Shown here: positions 1 to 5,823 of the stretch, one piece after another | Numbering within the stretch: the stretch's first letter is position 1 | Layout of the letters: each line of letters begins with the position of its first letter | Assembly: GCA_003136335.1 (NCBI GenBank) | Contig: PLEA01000509.1 | Span: 1-10,867, forward strand | Direction of reading: 5' to 3' | Source: Acidobacteriaceae bacterium | GTDB taxonomy: Bacteria > Acidobacteriota > Terriglobia > Terriglobales > SbA1 | Length of the DNA: 10,867 nucleotides | Program-made: the position numbers and the translations under genes | Notes under the pieces: generated by a model | Told to the model about the DNA's origin: nothing | The model's input: only the letters and a program-made list of their open reading frames with translations | Database searches by the model: none

Positions 1-114
1 GCGAACCCCTACCGTCGTGGGTGATCTTTCTCTTGATCCCGCTGTTCTGCCGGTCGTTTCCGGTCCAGTCGTAGTCGATTCAGTCTTAGTGGCGTGTGCC
101 GGGGCGTCGGTCAT
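1..114 (-). CDS. Partial gene translationally coupled to the HD-GYP gene, product unknown
   Basis: An ATG at 114-112 overlaps the HD-GYP stop codon in an ATGA arrangement, and the frame stays open for 38 codons to the window edge. The visible N-terminus (starting MTDAPAHATKTES) is rich in Thr, Ser, Gly and Arg and has no recognisable domain; it looks like a disordered leader. A GAGG lies about 9 nt upstream, inside the end of the HD-GYP gene. The ATGA overlap suggests translational coupling and a shared transcript with the c-di-GMP phosphodiesterase. Function cannot be told from this fragment. The plus strand here also has short open frames, but none with start signals. Confidence 0.5.
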   Translation of the reverse strand, partial: MTDAPAHATKTESTTTGPETTGRTAGSRERSPTTVGVR

Positions 115-1142
115 ATGACCAGAGCCTCGGGAATTTCCATCTCCCCATGTTCGAAGGCTCCGACAAATGCGTCCACAACGGCGGGGTCGAAGTTTGTCCC
201 GGCACTGGAGACGATGATTTGCCTGGCCTCGAATGGGCTGACCGCGCGGCGATAGGGGCGGTCGCTGGTCAAAGTGTCATAGGCGTCAGCCACGGCCAAT
301 ACTCTGGCTTCAATGGGGATCTGCTCCCCTTTGGAGGGACCGTATCCCGAGCCGTCGTATTTGTCGTGATGGGCAAGAATAATGGGGAGCACTCGGCGCA
401 ACGATCCCCCGACGGGTTCCAGCAGGGCGACGCCCTTCTGGACATGCTTTCGCATTTCCGCCATCTCTTCCGGGGTCAGGCTGGCGGCTTTGTGCAAGAG
501 GTCGCGGCTGGTTTCGAGCTTGCCCACGTCGTGGAGCAGGGCCGCGGCCCGGACATCGTCGATACGCTCCTGGTCAAACCCCATGCGCGCGGCCAGCGCT
601 GAGGCATACAACGCCACACGGTAAGAGTGATTATGGGTGTACTTGTCGTTCGAGATGAACTGCTGCAAAATCGTCAAAAGACCAAAGTAAGTCTGGCGGA
701 GTTCGACCAAATGGTGCTCTTTCCTGTCATACAGGGTCCCCATAGCGTATGCCGTGATCAGAAGCAAACATGCCCATGTGACGAGCTCGGACCATTGGTC
801 GTAATTCAGCACAAACGGAGCCGAACCGGCAAAAAGGCCGGTATTCTTCCATAGAAGTATGAGTACCATGAAGATGCTGGCACTCGCCGTGAGCACGGCG
901 TGTCTGCGGCCATAGACATAAGCCGAAAAGATCGTGGGCAGCGTGTATAAACCCAGAATCATGCGGTGAGAAGCCACCAGCCAGTTGAACAGGCCGGCGA
1001 TAATGAAGAGAGAGAGGACTAGCCATAGTTCCTGGTTAATGGTGGCCAGACCGGTCTTGAACTTAGATTTAATTTCCGGAGCATCCCCGGCAAGGGTCGC
1101 CCGAGTGCCCAGAATGCGTTCGTTCGTCAATGTCGATTTCAT
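111..1142 (-). CDS. Membrane HD-GYP domain protein, probable c-di-GMP phosphodiesterase
   Basis: A 343-residue protein. Four hydrophobic segments (about residues 39-57, 61-77, 82-98, 118-137) make a membrane N-terminal half, followed by a cytoplasmic HD-GYP domain (about 165-335). The HD pair is H204-D205 in LLHDVGK, a second His pair is H258-H259, and the signature is DGSGYG at 263-268, then the typical IPIEARVLAVADAYDTLTSD. HD-GYP proteins hydrolyse cyclic di-GMP at a di- or tri-metal site. Here the final Pro of GYP is Gly; the metal-ligand His and Asp residues are kept, so activity is likely but unproven. The start at 1142 is chosen because GAGG sits 8 nt upstream and a sigma-28-like promoter lies just before it; a longer frame from 1250 would overlap that promoter. 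No PAS, GAF or receiver domain is seen, so the membrane segment may be the sensor. Confidence 0.9.
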   Translation of the reverse strand: MKSTLTNERILGTRATLAGDAPEIKSKFKTGLATINQELWLVLSLFIIAGLFNWLVASHRMILGLYTLPTIFSAYVYGRRHAVLTASASIFMVLILLWKNTGLFAGSAPFVLNYDQWSELVTWACLLLITAYAMGTLYDRKEHHLVELRQTYFGLLTILQQFISNDKYTHNHSYRVALYASALAARMGFDQERIDDVRAAALLHDVGKLETSRDLLHKAASLTPEEMAEMRKHVQKGVALLEPVGGSLRRVLPIILAHHDKYDGSGYGPSKGEQIPIEARVLAVADAYDTLTSDRPYRRAVSPFEARQIIVSSAGTNFDPAVVDAFVGAFEHGEMEIPEALVI

Positions 1143-1218
1143 CGGAAATCCTCTTCTCTTGCTTTCAACTGGCGCTGCTGGGGTGGGCGCCCCGTGAATA
1201 ATGGGACCCCTAATCTTT

Positions 1219-1245
1219 CTATCGGCTGGCTGGCGCACAACTTTA
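1219..1245 (-). promoter_or_regulatory. Sigma-28 (FliA-type) promoter for the HD-GYP gene
   Basis: On the minus strand TAAAGTTG (1245-1238), 11 nt, then GCCGATAG (1226-1219). The FliA consensus is TAAAGTTT-N11-GCCGATAA, so 14 of 16 positions match at exactly the standard spacing. It lies about 75 nt upstream of the chosen HD-GYP start, giving a leader of roughly 70 nt. A match this good by chance in a window of this size is unlikely. It implies co-expression with late flagellar genes. Confidence 0.6.
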
Positions 1246-1290
1246 GTCAACTTGAGTGCCGGCGCAGGAAGTTCAAGGAATGGTGAATTT

Positions 1291-1348
1291 AGAAGTCACA
1301 ACGCAGCCGTAGAAAGCCGGAAGGAGTTGGTTTTGCGCTCTGACTTCT
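1291..1348. repeat. Spaced inverted repeat in the HD-GYP/ridA divergent region
   Basis: AGAAGTCA at 1291-1298 is the reverse complement of TGACTTCT at 1341-1348, with flanking A/T partly extending the arms. It lies in the 278-nt gap between the HD-GYP gene (minus) and ridA (plus). Nothing ties it to a known regulator; it may be a loop-forming intergenic repeat or chance. Confidence 0.3.
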
Positions 1349-1420
1349 TAATTTCTGATTTCTGCCTTCTTGGTTTGACTTCATGGGACTGCATCTGCGT
1401 TAATCAGCGACGGAGGAGCC

Positions 1421-1798
1421 ATGCGCGAAGTTGTTTCCACCCAGGACGCCCCCCGGGCTATCGGTCCCTACTCGCAGGCCATTAAAGCCAATGGGTTCGT
1501 CTTCGTTTCCGGACAGGTGGCTATTGATCCTGCGACGCAACAAGTGATCGTCGGCGATGTCGGCGCGCAGACCGACCGCGTCCTGCGCAATCTATCGGAG
1601 ATTCTGGAAGCCGCCGAAAGCGGCTTGGGAAAGGTCGTCCGCTCGACGGTGTTCTTGAAGAATATGGGCGACTTTGCCGCCATGAACGAGGTCTATGGCA
1701 AATACTTCAACACGGCGCCGCCCGCGCGCTCCACCGTCGAGGTTGCGCGCCTGCCCCGTGAGGTTCTGGTGGAAATCGACGCTATCGCTCTGGAGTAG
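1421..1798 (+). CDS. ridA: RidA family 2-iminobutanoate/2-iminopropanoate deaminase
   Basis: A 125-residue protein of full family length. RidA (YjgF/YER057c/UK114) is a cytosolic trimer that hydrolyses reactive enamine/imine intermediates released by PLP enzymes such as threonine dehydratase. Family marks seen: IGPYSQAI at 14-21, VSGQVAIDP at 29-37, the substrate-carboxylate Arg in PPARSTVEV (R103) and VEIDAIA at 117-123 with the conserved Glu118. The start is fixed by GGAGG about 5 nt before the ATG. It stands alone, divergent from the HD-GYP gene and convergent with rpmB. No substitution of key residues is seen, so the archetypal deaminase activity is expected. Confidence 0.95.
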   Translation: MREVVSTQDAPRAIGPYSQAIKANGFVFVSGQVAIDPATQQVIVGDVGAQTDRVLRNLSEILEAAESGLGKVVRSTVFLKNMGDFAAMNEVYGKYFNTAPPARSTVEVARLPREVLVEIDAIALE

Positions 1799-1880
1799 CG
1801 CCGGCATCGCCCTCGCCTCTCCCGGGAAAGAGAATCTCAAGGAGTACGTGCAGTTGCTCGCCGTACAGTAAAAACATTCA

Positions 1881-1944
1881 CCAACAGAGGGCACGGGAGA
1901 ACACGGAGGAATAAAAGCTGTGGAACTCTGTGTCCTCTGTGGTT
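1881..1944. repeat. Imperfect inverted repeat between convergent ridA and rpmB
   Basis: The right arm (1926-1944, ending in CCTCTGTGGTT) pairs imperfectly with the left arm around 1884-1899 (ACAGAGGGCAC), with several G-U pairs and a loop of about 26 nt. It sits directly after the rpmB stop codon on the minus strand and about 85 nt after ridA. The position between convergent genes fits a transcript end. No clear U-tract is present on either strand, so it may instead be a dispersed intergenic repeat; the ACAGAGG/CCTCTGT wording suggests that. Confidence 0.45.
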
Positions 1945-1950
1945 AGATTC

Positions 1951-2139
1951 TTACGCTTTGACGACTTTGCCGCTGCGCAGGCAGGACGTGCAAACGCGCA
2001 TGCGTTTCGTGGCCGCGCCCACGCGGGCGTGCACCGGACGCAGGTTGACGTTCCAGCGGCGCTTGGTGACGTTGTGTGCGTGGCTGATGCGGTTTCCCGC
2101 TTGCGGCTTCTTACCGCAGATATCGCATTGTTGTGCCAT
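1951..2139 (-). CDS. rpmB: 50S ribosomal protein L28
   Basis: A 62-residue protein of normal L28 length and a component of the large ribosomal subunit. It opens MAQQCDICGKKPQAGN and carries the L28 core with HNVTKRRWNVNL and KRMRVCTSCLRSGKV. Two CxxC pairs (C5/C8 and C50/C53) mark the zinc-binding 'C+' form, so its supply depends on zinc. The start at 2139 is chosen because GGGAG lies about 6 nt upstream and homology begins there; the frame stays open far upstream but without L28 character. It is a single gene with its own promoter and a leader of about 160 nt. Being short and inside a much longer open frame, it is easy to miss. Confidence 0.95.
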   Translation of the reverse strand: MAQQCDICGKKPQAGNRISHAHNVTKRRWNVNLRPVHARVGAATKRMRVCTSCLRSGKVVKA

Positions 2140-2180
2140 GACGACTCCCGGAAAGATCAGATCTTGTAGGCCAAAGTTAA

Positions 2181-2210
2181 ATTTTACAGGAGTTTGCGCA
2201 GATTCCGCAA
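2181..2210 (-). promoter_or_regulatory. Possible second, proximal rpmB promoter
   Basis: On the minus strand TTGCGG (2210-2205), 18 nt, TAAAAT (2186-2181). The -10 is good and the -35 fair; it would give a leader of about 35 nt. It is weaker than the distal promoter and lies downstream of the hairpin. Confidence 0.35.
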
Positions 2211-2246
2211 TCCCGAGCTGCCGGTCTGCCGGTCCGAAAACCCGAT

Positions 2247-2266
2247 GGCCCCGACCTTTCGGGGCC
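2247..2266. promoter_or_regulatory. Perfect hairpin in the rpmB leader
   Basis: GGCCCCGA (2247-2254), loop CCTT, TCGGGGCC (2259-2266): an 8-bp perfect stem. If rpmB is transcribed from the distal promoter this folds in its 5' leader about 110 nt before the start codon. On the minus strand it is followed within 6 nt by a GGGTTTTCGG stretch, so weak attenuation is possible. A role in r-protein autoregulation is inference only. Confidence 0.45.
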
Positions 2267-2305
2267 AAACAGACTGGGTCATCTACAGCACCCTGCGACA
2301 CTGTC

Positions 2306-2333
2306 AGTATAAGTCGTCCTGATTTCCAGTCAA
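2306..2333 (-). promoter_or_regulatory. Sigma-70 promoter for rpmB
   Basis: On the minus strand TTGACT (2333-2328), 16 nt, TATACT (2311-2306). Five of six bases match consensus in each box. Transcription would begin near 2299, leaving a leader of about 160 nt before rpmB. This is one of the best sigma-70 matches in the window, as expected for a ribosomal protein gene. Confidence 0.65.
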
Positions 2334-2424
2334 ATTGCTTTTGTAGAATTTTCGCAGCTTCGGCCATCTTTGGAGCGCTCCGAAAACGGGAACATGCAAG
2401 CCGTCGACATGCGATACTTATTCC

Positions 2425-2808
2425 ATGCAGTCCCCGCTCCAAGCCGCCACTGCGGCCACCGATCCCAAGTCGGTGAAGGTGAATCTTACGACCGGCACGG
2501 GTGTCGACATTGACTGGAACGATGGCCATGTCTCGCACTATAACTTCGTTTACCTGCGCGACGCCTGCCCGTGCGCCATGTGCGAAGACGAGCGCGGGAA
2601 GGCGGGGCGGCGCGCGGGCGATCCCGTAACCGTTGTTCCCGGCGCGCTGATCATGTTCAAGCCCCACGCCAAGCCCCTCTCGGCTGAGGGCGTGGGCAAA
2701 TACGCCATCAAGTTTTCTTGGAACGACAACCACGACCTCGGACTTTATTCGTGGAAGTTCCTGCGCGAAATCTGTCCGTGCGCAGAGTGCAAAGCGTCGC
2801 TGGGTTAG
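2425..2808 (+). CDS. DUF971 (GBBH-like N-terminal domain) protein with two CPC motifs
   Basis: A 127-residue single-domain protein of the DUF971 family, also found as the N-terminal domain of gamma-butyrobetaine hydroxylase. Family marks: DIDWNDGHVSHY at 28-39, LRDACPCAMC at 44-53, KYAIKFSWNDNHDLGLYSW at 92-110 and LREICPCAEC at 113-122. The two CPCAxC motifs (C48/C50/C53 and C117/C119/C122) could form a metal site; the domain in the hydroxylases binds zinc. Stand-alone members are often found near Fe-S or Mrp/ApbC-type genes, but none is here. No Shine-Dalgarno is seen; GATACT at 2413-2418 lies 6 nt before the ATG, so a leaderless transcript is possible. It is divergent from rpmB. Molecular function is unknown. 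Confidence 0.85.
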   Translation: MQSPLQAATAATDPKSVKVNLTTGTGVDIDWNDGHVSHYNFVYLRDACPCAMCEDERGKAGRRAGDPVTVVPGALIMFKPHAKPLSAEGVGKYAIKFSWNDNHDLGLYSWKFLREICPCAECKASLG

Positions 2809-2860
2809 CAACGGTCAGGGGTGGTTTGAACAGGGCCACGAACGGCGTTACTCGGGTGCC

Positions 2861-2890
2861 TGGACGTGGGCGCCTGAAGATCAATAGAAT
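2861..2890 (+). promoter_or_regulatory. Possible promoter of the sigma/anti-sigma operon
   Basis: TGGACG (2861-2866), 18 nt, TAGAAT (2885-2890), with transcription starting about 9 nt before the sigma gene. The -10 is good and the -35 partial. The very short leader agrees with the lack of a Shine-Dalgarno at that start. Confidence 0.35.
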
Positions 2891-2905
2891 TTTCCAGCCC
2901 GCGCC

Positions 2906-3829
2906 ATGAGTTCGACAAAACCAATCCCGGCCGTGCAATCCGTCGTGAACGACGTGCTGGCAGACCTCTATGCCAAAGGCGGCTGCGAGAACATTGGGCT
3001 TGCGCGCGAATCGTTCGCGGCGATTCTTTGCGAGGTGGGATCGAAACAGGCCACGCCAGCTACTTCCGAGAACGAAATCCGCACGTTTCTTCTGAGTCTG
3101 CGGGTCGACGAACTCGCCCTCGCGCGCGCCTGCGCCGCCGGCAACAATTCCGCGTGGGAAGTCTTCCTCACGCGTTACCGCGAAAAGCTTTATCTCTCGG
3201 CTCTGCGCATCGCGCGCGAAGACTCCGCCGCCCGCGAATTGGCCGACACTCTCTACGCCGACCTTTACGGTACTAATACCCGCGCCGGCCAGCGTGTTTC
3301 CAAACTCGCCTCCTACACCGGGCGTGGATCGCTGGAGGGCTGGCTGCGCACCGTTTTGTCCCAGGAGTTCGTGAATCGCTACCGGCGTACGAAACGCCTG
3401 GTGAGTCTCGACGAAGAATCCGAAGAAGGCGTGCAGTTTCGGGCGCCCGAGCCCGAGCCGGTACCGCCCGCCGACGCGCGCCTGGCGCAGGCCACCGACG
3501 AGGCGCTCGCCGTTCTCTCCGACGAAGATCGCATGGTTCTGAGCGCGTATTATCTCGACGGCCGTACGCTGGCCGAGATCGCGCGCATGTTGGGTGTGCA
3601 CGAGTCGACGATTAGCCGCAAGGTCGACAAGCTGGCCAAGTCTTTGCGCAAGCAGATTGTTGCGGCCCTGGGGCGTCGCGGCATGTCGCGACGCCAAGCC
3701 GAAGAAGCTTTGGAAGTGGACGTCCGCGACCTGCAGTTGGATATTCGCCGCAGCCTGGCGCAAGAATCGTCTGCTCCCGCGTTCTCTGAGAAGAGAGTAG
3801 AAGCCAGAGTCCGGGAAGGCCCAGGATAG
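2906..3829 (+). CDS. Sigma-70 family RNA polymerase sigma factor, divergent and extended
   Basis: A 307-residue protein, longer than typical ECF sigma factors (about 180-200). Residues 1-70 are an N-terminal extension; 75-165 resemble sigma region 2 (AWEVFLTRYREKLYLSALRIA, then GSLEGWLRTVLSQEFVNRYRR); 166-197 form an acidic Pro/Glu linker; 198-255 are region 4 with the helix-turn-helix TLAEIARMLGVHESTISRKVDKL at about 221-243. Residues 256-307 add a basic/acidic tail. It would direct polymerase to a small regulon. The next gene, 66 nt on, is a zinc-finger membrane anti-sigma-like protein, so the pair most likely senses something at the envelope. No strong ribosome-binding site is seen. The regulon and signal cannot be deduced, and no autoregulatory promoter motif is recognised. 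Confidence 0.85.
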   Translation: MSSTKPIPAVQSVVNDVLADLYAKGGCENIGLARESFAAILCEVGSKQATPATSENEIRTFLLSLRVDELALARACAAGNNSAWEVFLTRYREKLYLSALRIAREDSAARELADTLYADLYGTNTRAGQRVSKLASYTGRGSLEGWLRTVLSQEFVNRYRRTKRLVSLDEESEEGVQFRAPEPEPVPPADARLAQATDEALAVLSDEDRMVLSAYYLDGRTLAEIARMLGVHESTISRKVDKLAKSLRKQIVAALGRRGMSRRQAEEALEVDVRDLQLDIRRSLAQESSAPAFSEKRVEARVREGPG

Positions 3830-3873
3830 GGAAGACCGCGTCTTTAGATCAACGAGCAAGGGCTCAACCGAAT

Positions 3874-3894
3874 AAGCTAGAAGCTAGAAGCTGA
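3874..3894 (+). repeat. Three 7-bp tandem repeats in the leader of the anti-sigma gene
   Basis: AAGCTAG, AAGCTAG and AAGCTGA run head to tail and end one base before the anti-sigma start codon at 3896. The repeat replaces a normal Shine-Dalgarno. Changes in copy number would alter the spacing of any upstream element relative to the start. Confidence 0.6.
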
Positions 3895-3895
3895 A

Positions 3896-5287
3896 ATGCA
3901 AAATGTCCCCAAAATCGTGCGCCAGCGGTTGAAGGCTGCAACCCCCGCCTCCAATCATCCCGACGCGAACGTGTTGACCGCCTTCGCCGAACGGTCGCTG
4001 GCCGAGGGCGAACGAGCCGTCGTGCTTGAGCACTTGGGCCGGTGCAGCGATTGCCGCGACATTGTGGCGTTGGCTTTACCCGCAACGGAGCCGGTCCAAA
4101 CAATCGTCAGCCCGTCCCGCAGCGGATGGTTGACTTGGCCCCCTCTGCGTTGGGGATTGGTGGCTGCCGGTGTCGTCGCCATTGCGGCGCTCGGGCTCGT
4201 TCAATATCAGCGGGGCGTCCGGTCGCAAAGCATAGCTTCAACGGCACCCGCGCGCTTTGAGGTTGCCGCCAAAGAGGCCAGAAACCAGCCGTTGGCTCCG
4301 CCTGTTCCAGTTGCCACCGCCAAGGCCGACAATTTCCAGTCGCCTCCGCCTTCTGCTTCTACCGATTCTGTTGGCGCTACCGATGCGACCCTCAACGAGA
4401 AGAAGATCACGGTTCGCGCCGAAGTGCCGCGAGCATCTGTCCCCCAGCCACAGGTTGGTGTTGGTCGCGGTTCGGCTCTCGCCGTGGGCGGGCCACTCCC
4501 TCATGGTCCAAGACTGGCGAACCAGTGGCAGCAGCAAAATGACACCCAGAAACAGGCTCCCGCGGTGCCTTTGCCGTTCGCAAAGCAACAGGCCGCTGGC
4601 GATCTATCGGCAAATATGCGGGTGCCCGCTGTCTCCGAGACGGTAGCGGTGGAGAGTCAGTCAGCCCAGCTCGAGACGCAAACTCAGAATCTGGACGCAG
4701 GTCAGATTCAAGACCAGCCTGCGGCGCCGCAGCCATCAAACGAGGATTACGCCCGGATCGGCAAGGCTAAACCGGCTGCGACCACGCAGACCGCGACTAC
4801 TACCAGTCCGGCGTCCACGATGGCGGCTCCCATCGCTCAGGGGATCGGTAGCGGAGCGTTGGCTTTGTCCGCGCCTATCCCCCGCTGGACTATCAACTCC
4901 ACCGGTGGCCTGCAGCGCTCCTTCGACCAGGGCGCTACCTGGCAAGCTGTAAATGTGAACGCGAATCCCGCGTACTTCACGGATGAGACGAGCCTCCAGA
5001 TTTCCCGGAAGACTTCCCAGCCTAAAGTTCGAAAAATCGCCCCTATCTTCCGCGCTGTCGCGGCGACTGGCATAGATGTCTGGGCGGGTGGTTCCGGAGG
5101 CGCGATCTATCACTCGCTGGACGCAGGTGACCACTGGACTCGCGTCGAGCTCGCTTCAGCCGGCTCGACGCTTACCGGCGACATCGTCAGCCTCGAATTT
5201 CCCGACATACAGCATGGCAAGGTCACGACCTCTACCACGGAAGTCTGGACCACGAGCAATTCCGGGCAAACTTGGCAGAAACAGTGA
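3896..5287 (+). CDS. Membrane anti-sigma-like protein with zinc-finger head and Asp-box repeat tail
   Basis: A 463-residue protein. Residues 18-58 form a zf-HC2-type anti-sigma head (H21, then HLGRCSDC with H46, C50, C53), as in ZAS-family anti-sigma factors that hold ECF sigma factors. A single membrane helix follows at about 86-104. Residues 110-325 are a long low-complexity Pro/Ala/Gln/Ser/Thr linker, presumably periplasmic. The C-terminus (about 329-463) holds three Asp-box-like repeats: RSFDQGATW (341-349), HSLDAGDHW (406-414) and TSNSGQTW (453-460), as in BNR and YCF48-type beta-propeller proteins. Its position right after the sigma gene supports a cognate pair. The outer domain is too short for a full propeller and may be a ligand-sensing or docking module. 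The ribosome site is poor and is replaced by tandem repeats. Confidence 0.85.
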   Translation: MQNVPKIVRQRLKAATPASNHPDANVLTAFAERSLAEGERAVVLEHLGRCSDCRDIVALALPATEPVQTIVSPSRSGWLTWPPLRWGLVAAGVVAIAALGLVQYQRGVRSQSIASTAPARFEVAAKEARNQPLAPPVPVATAKADNFQSPPPSASTDSVGATDATLNEKKITVRAEVPRASVPQPQVGVGRGSALAVGGPLPHGPRLANQWQQQNDTQKQAPAVPLPFAKQQAAGDLSANMRVPAVSETVAVESQSAQLETQTQNLDAGQIQDQPAAPQPSNEDYARIGKAKPAATTQTATTTSPASTMAAPIAQGIGSGALALSAPIPRWTINSTGGLQRSFDQGATWQAVNVNANPAYFTDETSLQISRKTSQPKVRKIAPIFRAVAATGIDVWAGGSGGAIYHSLDAGDHWTRVELASAGSTLTGDIVSLEFPDIQHGKVTTSTTEVWTTSNSGQTWQKQ

Positions 5288-5395
5288 GCCCGGTTGCAGA
5301 TCCGAGACGTCCTTGCTGATCAAGCTGAGTCACTTCCCCAGTTACATCGGTCAGCCTCAACTCAACTCTGCGCTAACTGCGTTACCAAAGTGACG

Positions 5396-5424
5396 TTTAC
5401 ACCAAATGAAGAGAATTTTAATAT
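5396..5424 (+). promoter_or_regulatory. Strong sigma-70 promoter inside the intergenic gap
   Basis: TTTACA (5396-5401), exactly 17 nt, TAATAT (5419-5424). Five of six -35 bases and four of six -10 bases match, in a locally AT-rich patch. No gene starts downstream before the terminator, so it would drive a short non-coding transcript from about 5431. Confidence 0.55.
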
Positions 5425-5430
5425 TCATCT

Positions 5431-5502
5431 CGTGGTTTGGCAGTTCTGGGGGAGGGCTGCCGAGGCGTCCTAGACTGAAAAGTCGAGGGCGCTTTTTCTT
5501 TT
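5431..5502 (+). ncRNA. Candidate small RNA, about 70 nt
   Basis: The stretch lies between a promoter-like pair and an intrinsic terminator and holds no plausible gene. Predicted folds: a 5' stem GGCAG (5439-5443) with CTGCC (5457-5461) around a 13-nt G-rich loop (TTCTGGGGGAGGG), then the terminator stem with a GAAA tetraloop. The order promoter, G-rich stem-loop, terminator ending in U's is typical of trans-acting sRNAs. No known family is recognised, and the 5' end is inferred from the promoter. Alternatively the terminator simply ends the sigma/anti-sigma transcript 178 nt past the stop. Confidence 0.4.
5465..5502 (+). terminator. Intrinsic terminator with GAAA tetraloop
   Basis: Left arm 5465-5476 pairs with right arm 5481-5492 around GAAA (12-bp stem with one T-G pair and one A/G mismatch), directly followed by TTTTTCTTTT (5493-5502). 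It would stop transcripts from the sigma/anti-sigma operon and from the promoter at 5396. Confidence 0.8.
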
Positions 5503-5751
5503 CTGCTTTCTAGTGCAAGGTCGGTCTTACCGCTGGCCTGCCTGAAATCGCTCCCACAGGTCAATCCGGCAAAACCGCCCTCCAGGCCCGCAGCGTGCTT
5601 TTGCGACCTTCCTATCTCCCCAGGCATCGAATAGCAGTGTTACGATAACAAGTTCGGCTCCCTGACGGGAAGCATTTATACCGAGCGCCCGGCAGCGCAG
5701 CCCGATGGAGCGTCCGCCGACAGCGCGACGTTTACAACGAGGAGAAAGCAA

Positions 5752-5823
5752 ATGGCAGGTAAGGAAATCGTCGAAGTCACCAAGAAAATGGCAGGTAACG
5801 GAATCGTCGAAGTGACCGATGCG
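5752..5823 (+). repeat. 36-bp in-frame tandem duplication at the thioredoxin start
   Basis: Units 5752-5787 and 5788-5823 match at 27 of their first 30 bases and both begin with ATGGCAGGTAA. The copy adds 12 residues, including a second start codon, without disturbing the frame. Confidence 0.8.

Larger units (their letters stand above)
5288..5751. other. 464-nt gap between the anti-sigma gene and thioredoxin
   Basis: No convincing protein gene is seen on either strand. The first 107 nt after the anti-sigma stop carry nothing recognisable. A promoter (5396-5424) and intrinsic terminator (5465-5502) follow, enclosing a candidate small RNA. From 5503 to 5751 only the thioredoxin leader is evident, ending with GAGGAG 8 nt before its start; no clear sigma-70 promoter for thioredoxin was found there. 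Confidence 0.6.

Noticed and set aside
2..118. Plus-strand open frame at the left edge as the end of a gene
   Set aside because: The translation is a valine-rich string without family character, while the minus strand has an ATGA-coupled start.
1375..1405. Possible ridA promoter TTGACT with TTAATC
   Set aside because: The 19-nt spacing and weak -10 make it no better than chance.
2140..2811. Long minus-strand open frame upstream of rpmB, suggesting a 286-residue protein
   Set aside because: Only the last 62 codons look like a protein family (L28); the rest overlaps the DUF971 gene, the rpmB promoter and a hairpin.
2708..3859. 383-codon minus-strand open frame opposite the sigma gene
   Set aside because: The plus strand encodes clear sigma regions 2 and 4; the minus translation has no family character and is a product of GC-rich codon use.
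3874..3894. Short tandem repeats as a CRISPR array
   Set aside because: The 7-bp units have no spacers and no cas genes are present.
5406..5513. 35-codon frame beginning MKRILIFISWF
   Set aside because: Its start lies inside the promoter spacer and its end runs through the terminator stem and U-tract; no ribosome site.
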